Assembly (NCBI GenBank): GCA_033439685.1
Contig: JAUEDM010000003.1
Span: 3,812,001 to 3,876,000 of the forward strand
From: Apodospora peruviana
Taxonomy: Eukaryota > Ascomycota > Sordariomycetes > Sordariales > Lasiosphaeriaceae
Length of the DNA: 64,000 nt
Direction of reading: 5' to 3'
Below the pieces are notes generated by a model, which was not told the DNA's origin, searched no databases, and was given only the letters and a program-made list of their open reading frames with translations. Positions 56,711 through 64,000 of the stretch are shown in pieces. Each line of letters opens with the position of its first letter. Within the stretch, counting starts at the first letter, position 1. The translations under genes were made by a program, and so were the position numbers.

Positions 56711-59700
56711 TCAGTAAACGGTCTGAGTGACGGTCGCCGTCGGCCACGACGGCGACGTTGTAGGGCTGCAAGACTGTGTCTCAACAAACGTTCCATAGCC
56801 GGTGAGGCACTGGAAGCAACTCTTGGTCGGACAGACCGAGACTGTTGTCGGGACGACCACGACGGTCGAACAGCCGCAGGGAATGGTGACAGGAGCTAAA
56901 TCAACCAATCCGCAATCAGTGACTTGTGACTTCTTTTTACAAAAGTGATCTGGGTAAGGTAGGTAGGTAGGTAGGGCAAAACATTACCGTCCATGACGCA
57001 GAAATCATAGCTGCAGGTTAGAGAACACCCGCTTGTCGAGTAGAGGGTCTGTGTCGGCCGCGTGGTGCACGACTCGGGCATCGTGGTGATGGTTGACGAG
57101 TCCGTCGTCGAAGTGGAAGGAGTCGTCCAAGTGGTAGAGGTCGTCCAAGTGGGAGAAGTCGTGGTAGTAGAGGTCGTCCAAGTGGAAGAAGTCGTGGTGG
57201 TTGACTCGGAACCAGTCCAAGTGGAGGAAGTCTTGGTGGTTGACTCCGAACTAGTCGAAGTGGTAGAGGTTGTCCAAGTAGGAGAAGTCGTGGTGGATGA
57301 CTCCGAACTAGTCCAAGTGGTGGAAGTCGTGCAAGTGGTAGAGGTCGTAGTTGTCTCCCAGCTACTAGTACTCGAGGTGGAAGAACTGGTCCAAGTAGGA
57401 GAGGTCGTGGTAGTTGACTCTGAGGTAGTCGAAGTCGAAGAACTGGTCCAAGTAGGAGAGGTCGTGGTAGTTGACTCTGAGGTAGTCGAAGTAGAAGAAG
57501 TCGTCCAAGTAGGAGAGGTCGTGGTAGTTGACTCTGAGGTAGTCGAAGTAGAAGAAGTCGTCCAAGTGGGAGAAGTCGTAGTTGTCTCCGAACTAGATGA
57601 AGTGGAAGAAGTCGTCCAAGTGGGAGAGGTCGTGGTGGTTGACTCCGAGGTAGTTGAAGTGGAAGAAGTCGTCCAAGTAGTAGAACTGTTCGAAGTAGGA
57701 GAATTCGTGGTCGTCTCGGAGCTACTAGTAGTCGAGGTGGAAGAAATCGTGGAAGAGGTCGTGGTTGAACTACTAGTAGTAGTGGAGGAAGTTGTCCAAG
57801 TGGAGGAAGTCGTAGTTGAGCTGGTCCAAGTGGAAGAAGAAGTTGTGGTTGAACTGGTAGATATGGGTGAATTTGTGGTTGAACTGGTCGAAGTAGAAGT
57901 CGTAGTTGTCCCCGAACTACTAGTAGTTGAGGTGGAAGAAGTAGTCCAAGTAGATGAAGTCGTGGTTGAACTGGTTGAAGTGGGAGACGTTGTGGTTGAA
58001 CTACTAGTAGTCGAGGTAGAAGTCGTCCAAGTGGGTGAAGTCGTGGTTGAGCTGGTCGAAATGGGAGAAGCCGTGGAAGAAGTTGTGGTTGAACTACTAG
58101 TAGTCGAGGTAGAAGTCGTCCAAGTGGGTGAAGTCGTGGTTGAGCTGGTCGAAATGGGAGAAGCCGTGGAAGAAGTTGTGGTTGAACTACTAGTAGTCGA
58201 GGTAGGAGTCGTCCAAGTGGTTGAACTTGTCGAAGTAGAAGAAGTTGTGGTTGAACTACTAGTAGTCGAGGTAGGAGTCGTCCAAGTGGTTGAACTTGTC
58301 GAAGTAGAAGAAGTCGTGGTTGAACTACTAGTAGTCGAGGTAGGAGTCGTCCAAGTGGTTGAACTTGTCGAAGTAGAAGAAGTCGTGGTTGAACTACTAG
58401 TAGTCGAGGTAGGAGTCGTCCAAGTGGTTGAACTGGTCGAAGTAGAAGAAGTCGTGGTTGAACTGGTCGAAATTGGTGAATTCGTGGTTGAACTACTACT
58501 ACTCGAGGTGGAAGAAGTGGTCCAAGTAGTTTTTGAGGTTGTGGTTGAACTGGGAGAAGTTGTGGGTGAAGTCGTAGTTGAGCTGGTTGTGGTAGACGTT
58601 GTGGTAGAAGTGGTGGAAGAAGTTGTGGTTGAGCTGGTCGAAATGGGAGAAGCTGTAGAAGAGGTTGTAGAAGAGGTTGTAGAAGAGGTTGTAGAAGAGG
58701 TTGTAGAAGAGGTTGTAGAAGAGGTTGGGGTTGAAGTGGAAGATGTTGGGGTTGAAGTGGAAGATGTTGTGGAAGAAGTCGTAGTTGAACTGGTCGACGT
58801 GGAAGAAGTCGTTGAACTAGTCGATGTGGAAGAGGTCGTGGTTGAGCTAGTTGAGATGGGAGAAGCCGTGGAAGAACTAGTGGAAGATGTTTTACTTAAG
58901 CTGGTTGAAGTGGTAGTGGTAGTCGAGGTGGTGGAAGTGGTAGAAGTTGTGGTTGAACTACTAGTAGTTGAGGTGGAGGAAGTTGTCCAAGTGGAAGAAG
59001 TTGTGGTTGAGCTGGTCGAAATTGGAGAAGCCGTGGAAGAGGTTGTGGAAGAGGTTGTGGTTGAAGTGGAGGAAGTTGAGGTGGAGGAAGTTGTCCAAGT
59101 AGAAGAAGTTATGGAGGAAGTCGTGGAAGTTGTGGTTGAGCTGGTCGAAATGGGAGAAGCCGTTGAAGAAGTGGTAGAAGAGGTTGTGGAAGAGGTTGTG
59201 GTTGAAGTGGAGGAAGTTGAAGTGGAGGAAGTTGAGGTGGAAGAAGTTGAGGTGGAGGAAGTTGAGGTGGAGGAAGTTGTCCAAGTAGAAGAAGTTATGG
59301 AGGAAGTCGTGGAAGAAGTTGTGGTTGAGCTGGTCGAAATGGGAGAAGCCGTGGAAGTGGTAGAAGAGGTTGTGGGAGAAGTTATGGTTGAACTACTAGT
59401 AGTTGAAGTGGAAGAAGTTGTGGAAGACGTCGTGGTTGAGCTGGTCGAAATGGGAGACGCCGTGGAAGAAGTGGTAGTAGAGGTTGTGGGAGAAGTTATG
59501 GTTGAACTACTAGTAGTTGAAGCGGAAGAAGTTGTGGAAGACGTCGTGGGTGAAGTCGTGGTTGAGCTGGTCGAAGTGGTAGAAGTGGCAGTCGAGCTGG
59601 TCGAAGTGGGAGAAGTTGTGGCAGAAGTTGTAGTTGAGCTGGTGGAAATAGGAGAAACCGTGGAAGAGGTTGTGGAAGTGGGAGAAGTTGTGGTTGAACT

Positions 59701-60186
59701 ACTAGTAGTTGAGGTGGAAGAAGTCGTGGAAGTCGTGGTGGTCACTGTGCTGCTCCAAGGGTGGTAACTGCTCCAAGGGTAGTTGCTCTTAGAGTAAGAG
59801 GTCGGGACTGTCTTCCAGCTGCTCCAAGGGTAGTTGGTCCCAGGGTGGTTGCTTCCAGGGTAGCTGGTTCCAGGATAGTTGCTTCCAGGATATTTGGTCC
59901 CGGGGTAGCTGTTCCAAAGGTTGACAGTTGGAACTGTCTCCGAGCTGCTCCAAGTGGAAGAAGTGTTGTATGTCCCAGGCCAGTACCTTGGACGGTCACC
60001 ATCTCCGCTGTTACCGCCGTCATCTTCATAACCCCACTTGGATTGACCGGGTAAGGCGGTGCTATTGCGCGGCGCATGTGATGAGATTAGATTTGGATAT
60101 CCAATGAGAGGCGGGAGGGAATGTTGATGGAGGACGAGTACATACCAAGTGCGAGCCGCGAGGAGGACGAATCCGAGTAGCATCAT
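56711..60186 (-). CDS. Mucin-like Ser/Thr-rich repetitive secreted protein (1099 aa)
   Basis: Exons 60186-60146, 60061-56988 and 56895-56711 join in phase. The signal peptide MMLLGFVLLAARTCTALPGQ is formed across the first splice. A Tyr-Pro-Gly-rich stretch (YPGTKYPGSNYPGTSYPGSN) follows. Then come about 850 residues built almost only of Ser and Thr, with scattered Trp and with Pro/Ile (SPISTSSTTTSS units). The last 80 residues are a Cys-rich domain split by intron two (CSLTCSYDFCVMDA, then PVTIPCGCSTVVVV and PTKSCFQCLTGYG). No GPI signal is seen at the end. A heavily O-glycosylated wall or matrix protein is inferred. Copy number of the repeats, and so length, may vary between strains. Confidence 0.88.
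57062..59750. repeat. Degenerate coding repeat array of the mucin-like gene
   Basis: Nested units of 9 to about 70 bp. The clearest is a 69-bp unit (23 codons, TTWTTPTSTTSSSTTTSSTS plus three residues) present four times between about 58190 and 58450. A second is an about 60-bp unit with SPTWTTSSTSTTSESTTTT at about 57390-57660. Because the codons avoid certain triplets, the opposite strand also stays open for about 900 codons, which I treat as a shadow. Confidence 0.9.
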
Positions 60187-60972
60187 GGCTTGATGATATC
60201 TAGATACCTGTGTGTTAGTGGTTGAGTTGGGTTTCCTTTCTCGTCTCGACAAGAAGCTGGAGGTGAGAGTTGTGGGGTGAGAAGAGGTGAGGTGTATGCA
60301 AGCTTTTATTAATTGAATCTTGTCTGGGTTCCTGATAAATTGCTCTCACCCGGGGTCCCGAGAGACAAGCGCTCATACCGCGACAGAGCCCGCACACGCC
60401 GTTCGCACCCATTGAGCCTATTGGCATGTAGGGTTTCTGCCGAAGCTGTCCGGACCCCTTTCGCGTCAGGGTCCGTTGTACTCTTGACGTTACATGCAGA
60501 AAATCGACCCACCACCCCGAGTCATGGACTTGGCCCGGCGCGGTCTTGCAGCATCCGAGACCTCTCAGCCCGGAACGGCTTTGCAACCGGGCTATTACGG
60601 GGTGGGGAGTGGTGATTCCCGAAGTAGTTGGCCGATTTCTGTCCTCCTAAGATCCTATCATCGTCAGCCTAAGGGTCTGATATCTGCATGTATTCGGTGT
60701 CCGAAGTAGCATTGCCCAGACAAGATTCGTCGTGAAACAGTGTCTGTTCGTATGGTCATGTCGTCATGTTTTAACTGCTCTTGCAGTAGCGAGCCTCAGG
60801 TACGCACGACATTCATTGCCACAGATCGGGGGCGATTAAATATTTTGGGAAAAGGACATTGTTTGTTCCCAGCAAAGGTTCAAAAGAAGTGAGCATTCCT
60901 CATTCTGTTCGTCTACCTTGTAAATGAGACACCGTCCTTGTAACAACGAATTCCCACTCTTCGTCCATTGTC
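60187..60972. other. Intergenic, no gene seen
   Basis: Contains the promoter of the mucin-like gene on its left. No other signal. Confidence 0.5.
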
Positions 60973-62316
60973 CTATCTACGTGTAACAACATGGCCTCGT
61001 CCTCGGCAACTCCCATCACTATAATGTAGTCCCTCGGGCCACCCGCTCCGATACACATATTTCCCCACCCCCCTGTCAACATCCTCTGTCATTATCAGTC
61101 CTCCTTCTCCTCCTCTTCCACTAGAAGCAGTAGCAGCAGCCTTCTGTCTAGCAACCTTATCAGCCGCTTTCTTCAACCTATTCTTCTCCCGACACGCCTT
61201 ACACGACCTTCTGGGCTTGACATCTGTCATCCCCATCTGCTGGTGCTGCTGCTCTTCCTCGAGATTTATGCCTACAGCGTTGTTGTGTTGTGTTTCGAGC
61301 GGTTCCGCGCACGTGATGCACAGTCCCTGGGAAGCACGGTGGTCGCGCGTGCCGCGGTAGTCGTACGCGCAGTGCTGGCACTGTTTTTTGCCCGGGCGTG
61401 CGTACCGACACCGGCACCGCGAGCAGACGTTGGGCGGGAGAGGGTCGCGGCGGGAGATCCATTGGATCACGGGTTCAGTTTCAGAGGGGTTGTTCTCGTT
61501 GCCACTGTTGTTGCTGTTTCTGGGTTTCTTTGGTCTACGGGTTTGTTTCCTTTTGGGCGGTGGAGCGTTGTTGTTTCTGGCGGTTTCGGTTGTGTTGTGT
61601 TGATGATGGACTGTGACGATCCCCCCGTTGTTGAGTTGGACTGGTTGTGGTAAGAAGGGGCTGTTTTGATGTTGTTGTGAGGTGACGTGCTGCTGCCAGC
61701 CATTGTGGTGATCGTAAAAGCCAGCAGCATTATCATCATAATTGAAATTGAAGCTAGGGTTGTAGTTGTTGTACTTGTAGTGGGAGCCTTGGTTGATACA
61801 ATCGTTGCAAAGGGCTGATCCAGTATCACCTGCGGTCGTGTTTATCCCCAGAGAAAAGGAATGGGTAGGCTTCATCATCTCGCAGTTGGCGCACATCCAC
61901 AAGTATCCGTCATTGATACTATCCCCTGAGCCACCATCGGACGGTTCGGATGGCCCCATGATTAGCCCAAAGTCTGAGGTGAGGTCCGCACACTCTTCGT
62001 CGAATATGCAGTCGTAGCATACCAGATCCGAGAGGTTCGGCGGCATAGCGTACGTGGTCGGGAAGTTGCTGGGACACTGCAACTGGTCGCAGTTGCTACA
62101 TAGCCATAGGTGCGAACCGTCGGGAAGGCTGACGGCCGACTGTGCGTTGTCTTCTGAACCAGTAGGGGATGCTCGAGACAGGCACGACGGGTGGACTGTG
62201 GACTGGTGTTGCTGTTCCGCGGGAGTTGTGGCTTGCATGCTCCCATCACAGACCACGCAGGGCCCATATGATTGGACGTAGACGTCGCTGAAGGCGTTGA
62301 TTTGGTTCATATTCAA
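60973..62316 (-). CDS. Cys-rich protein with repeated CxxC...CxxC modules (Stc1-like)
   Basis: Single exon, 447 aa. Two similar zinc-binding-looking modules lie in the N-terminal third: LWLCSNCDQLQCPSNFPTTY...LVCYDC and LWMCANCEMMKPTHSFSL...ALCNDC. The spacing and the CxNC-plus-hydrophobic pattern resemble the Stc1 domain, a module of a heterochromatin factor, but this likeness is weak. A long Asn/Gln/His-rich linker leads to a basic stretch (KRKQTRRPKKPRNSNN) and then a third Cys cluster (CSRCRCRYARPGKKQCQHC, GLCITC, SCKACREKNRLKKA). A nuclear, nucleic-acid-binding protein is inferred. The last 30 codons are doubtful and an unseen 3' intron is possible. Confidence 0.65.
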   Translation of the reverse strand: MNMNQINAFSDVYVQSYGPCVVCDGSMQATTPAEQQHQSTVHPSCLSRASPTGSEDNAQSAVSLPDGSHLWLCSNCDQLQCPSNFPTTYAMPPNLSDLVCYDCIFDEECADLTSDFGLIMGPSEPSDGGSGDSINDGYLWMCANCEMMKPTHSFSLGINTTAGDTGSALCNDCINQGSHYKYNNYNPSFNFNYDDNAAGFYDHHNGWQQHVTSQQHQNSPFLPQPVQLNNGGIVTVHHQHNTTETARNNNAPPPKRKQTRRPKKPRNSNNSGNENNPSETEPVIQWISRRDPLPPNVCSRCRCRYARPGKKQCQHCAYDYRGTRDHRASQGLCITCAEPLETQHNNAVGINLEEEQQHQQMGMTDVKPRRSCKACREKNRLKKAADKVARQKAAATASSGRGGEGGLIMTEDVDRGVGKYVYRSGWPEGLHYSDGSCRGRGHVVTRR

Positions 62317-63251
62317 GCTGCGTGAGAGGATAATGTTCAGGGAGTTGAAACTGATACTAATGGACGACCACGAGCAACATGGCCGTTTTGGCCTTCCTTC
62401 TGATTACTTAAATATTACAAGACGGAGATTCATGACCAATTCCTTTTGGTTTTATTTTGTCTTCACACTATTCCGTTTTGCTATTCATACAAAGGAATGC
62501 TCAAAAAGGGATGCGCCGACTTCAGGACATGTTGCCCATACCAGGAGGAGAGCTTGAGCCCATTGTTGAAAAAGCTCACCAACAATGCGATGTCAACGTT
62601 TCCGCATCTGCAATCACGGACAGCATGGCTTCCCCAAAGGAAACACCTGCATTGGCGCAAATACGGAAAAGGTTTGCTTCTTAACCACAAACCGTTCTGC
62701 AACCCGGGCTTTGCTATCGATAGCCAGGTGCAGTAGAAAGGGATCATGGATTGCATACCGCATCATCCGCCCAATACAGCGTCTGGAGGTGTTTGGCTTC
62801 GGCCGTAAGAACCAAGTGGATAAGATACACAAACGTCGATAACCCTATCTAGAGATGGCAAACTCCGGGGCTGTACGGGACTGAAAGAGCATGTAGATGC
62901 AAGTTGCAAGGCTCCACGGCTTAGAATACCTTCTAGAAGCTTTAAAGAAGACATTGAAACTAACTACCCACGTGCGTTGGATCACTGATAGCGCGCCAGA
63001 GTATCACTCTGTCAAGATCGTCGGTTTCGGATCCTTTTGCGCTTAGCGTACCTTAGGTTACCTGGTAGGCAGTGTAACACACCCATAACACAAAGACCAA
63101 TGATGTTAGGCCGCCAGAACCTGGTGAGGGGACCATGCGGAGCTGAACTGAGCTGGGTCTCAACTTCCTCCTAACAACATACGCATATGATCTATCACGG
63201 ATATCTATCGAGTATACCAAAGAAGCTACCTACTGAGTTAATGCTTGGACA
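62317..63251. other. Intergenic between divergent genes, no gene seen
   Basis: About 930 bases upstream of both the Cys-rich gene (minus) and the HET-like gene (plus). Frames near 62450-62840 lie on both strands with no motif. Confidence 0.45.
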
Positions 63252-64000
63252 ATGGCAAACAATAACATCGACCTCTCCTCCATCTTGGCCGCACTCAGCG
63301 CCATGGAGCGGCAGCCCAACAATAGGGCTATCAAGCAGTACCTCCTGGCCAAGGGGTTCCCAGAGACAATCGCCAAACCCGTCTCCATGAACGAGCTGTG
63401 CTACTGGACCGAAGAGGAAGTAAACACCGTGTTCAACAAGCTCCGCGCGACAGCAGACGACATCAAGAATCCAGACCTGAAGTCGTTCGAGGTCAAACTG
63501 TCCCCGGCTGAGATGGCTGCTGGTCAGGGTGCCACCGAGTTCGTCAAACCAACATGGGAGCAAGTCGAGGAAGCGGCGCTGGTCGCTGGTGCGCTGTGTG
63601 TCAACTATAAGGGAGAGTTCCGCGTCAACCCACCGGGCGGGTATGCGGCGCTGTCGCACGTCTGGTCGCAGGGCCTCGGGTCGGACGCGCAGAACAGGGG
63701 GCTGCACCGCAGCCTGATCCGGCACGTCTTCACCCGCGTCTCGCCGCTGGGTGTCAAGTGGGTGTGGACGGATAGTTTGGCTATTCCTGGCGGCGGAGAG
63801 GAGTTAAAGGTCGTGGAGGAGGAGATGAAGGCGGGACTCATCAACGCCATGGCGGATATCTACCGCAAGGCCAACCAGGTCATTGTCTTTGACGCCTTGG
63901 TATTGCGGTTGGCCTCGATTGACGCTGTCGATACGTCTGTCATTCTTTCCCTTGGGAGTATGGTCACACCATACCTTCAGTTTATAAACGACAAGCAAGA
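63252..64000 (+). CDS. HET-domain-like protein, 5' part (runs off the window)
   Basis: The frame starts at ATG 63252 (ACAATGGCA context) and stays open to the right edge, so the 3' part is missing. After about 110 residues of helical sequence (MERQPNNRAIKQYLLAKGFP) come GGYAALSHVWSQGLG, VKWVWTDSLAIPGGGEE and NAMADIYRKANQVIVFDALV. These match the three blocks of HET domains (ALS-W, W-D-LCI, M-IY--A). HET proteins trigger cell death in fungal self/non-self recognition, but most family members are unstudied. In the second block the usual CINQ is replaced by LAIPGG, as in a divergent HET branch. An intron may begin near 63958. Confidence 0.78.
   Translation, partial: MANNNIDLSSILAALSAMERQPNNRAIKQYLLAKGFPETIAKPVSMNELCYWTEEEVNTVFNKLRATADDIKNPDLKSFEVKLSPAEMAAGQGATEFVKPTWEQVEEAALVAGALCVNYKGEFRVNPPGGYAALSHVWSQGLGSDAQNRGLHRSLIRHVFTRVSPLGVKWVWTDSLAIPGGGEELKVVEEEMKAGLINAMADIYRKANQVIVFDALVLRLASIDAVDTSVILSLGSMVTPYLQFINDKQ

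Noticed and set aside
57062..59767. A 901-codon plus-strand ORF rich in Val and Glu
   Set aside because: It lies antisense to the mucin-like gene, has no start context, no introns and only three or four residue types. It follows from the repeat codons on the other strand.

Overview
This window looks like nuclear DNA of a filamentous ascomycete, most likely a Sordariomycete. Many genes have 1-4 short introns (about 55-150 nt, GT...AG). The gene families are fungus-typical: AKR1 palmitoyltransferase, DUF7923/CCCH protein, HET-like protein, CVNH lectin, tyrosinase and mucin-like wall protein. Several broken sequences carry CAG-to-TAG stops, as repeat-induced point mutation (RIP) would leave. All exon joins below were built by eye from splice sites, reading phase and protein sense. 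For most genes the summed exon length is a multiple of three; no transcript evidence was available.

Left part (1-18 kb). The 3' end of a membrane protein gene is followed by a 5'-truncated, decayed Ty1/copia retrotransposon. Next come a tiny secreted ORF, a three-exon hypothetical gene and a subtilisin-like peptidase gene broken by stops and frame changes. A secreted CVNH lectin with a long (CT)n tract in an intron, a DUF7923/CCCH zinc-finger protein and a secreted dienelactone hydrolase follow, with long non-coding gaps.

Middle housekeeping core (18.9-30 kb). AKR1 (ankyrin-DHHC S-acyltransferase) and the SRP receptor beta subunit are divergent from one promoter region; cystathionine beta-synthase follows. 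After about 3.4 kb without a gene comes an NmrA/festuclavine-dehydrogenase-like oxidoreductase.

Accessory part (31-50 kb). It holds an intron-bearing tRNA-Ile(AAU), an unusual protein with a transglutaminase-like Cys/His/Asp arrangement, and a DUF7707-type membrane protein. These are followed by a hypothetical gene, an FAD monooxygenase, an APH-type kinase, a carboxylesterase/thioesterase-like hydrolase and a protein ending in a CaaX-like box. Next is a 1013-residue deaminase-MYND protein bracketed by diverged direct repeats, beside a relic of an APH-kinase gene. An MFS sugar transporter closes this part.

Right part (50-64 kb). It holds a decayed CorA-like gene, a secreted tyrosinase, a 1099-residue Ser/Thr-rich repetitive secreted protein, a Cys-rich CxxC protein and the 5' part of a HET-like gene cut by the window edge. 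No polyketide synthase, NRPS or P450 was seen, so I do not claim a biosynthetic cluster. The strongest candidates for new biology are the deaminase-MYND protein with its bracketing repeats and the transglutaminase-like protein.
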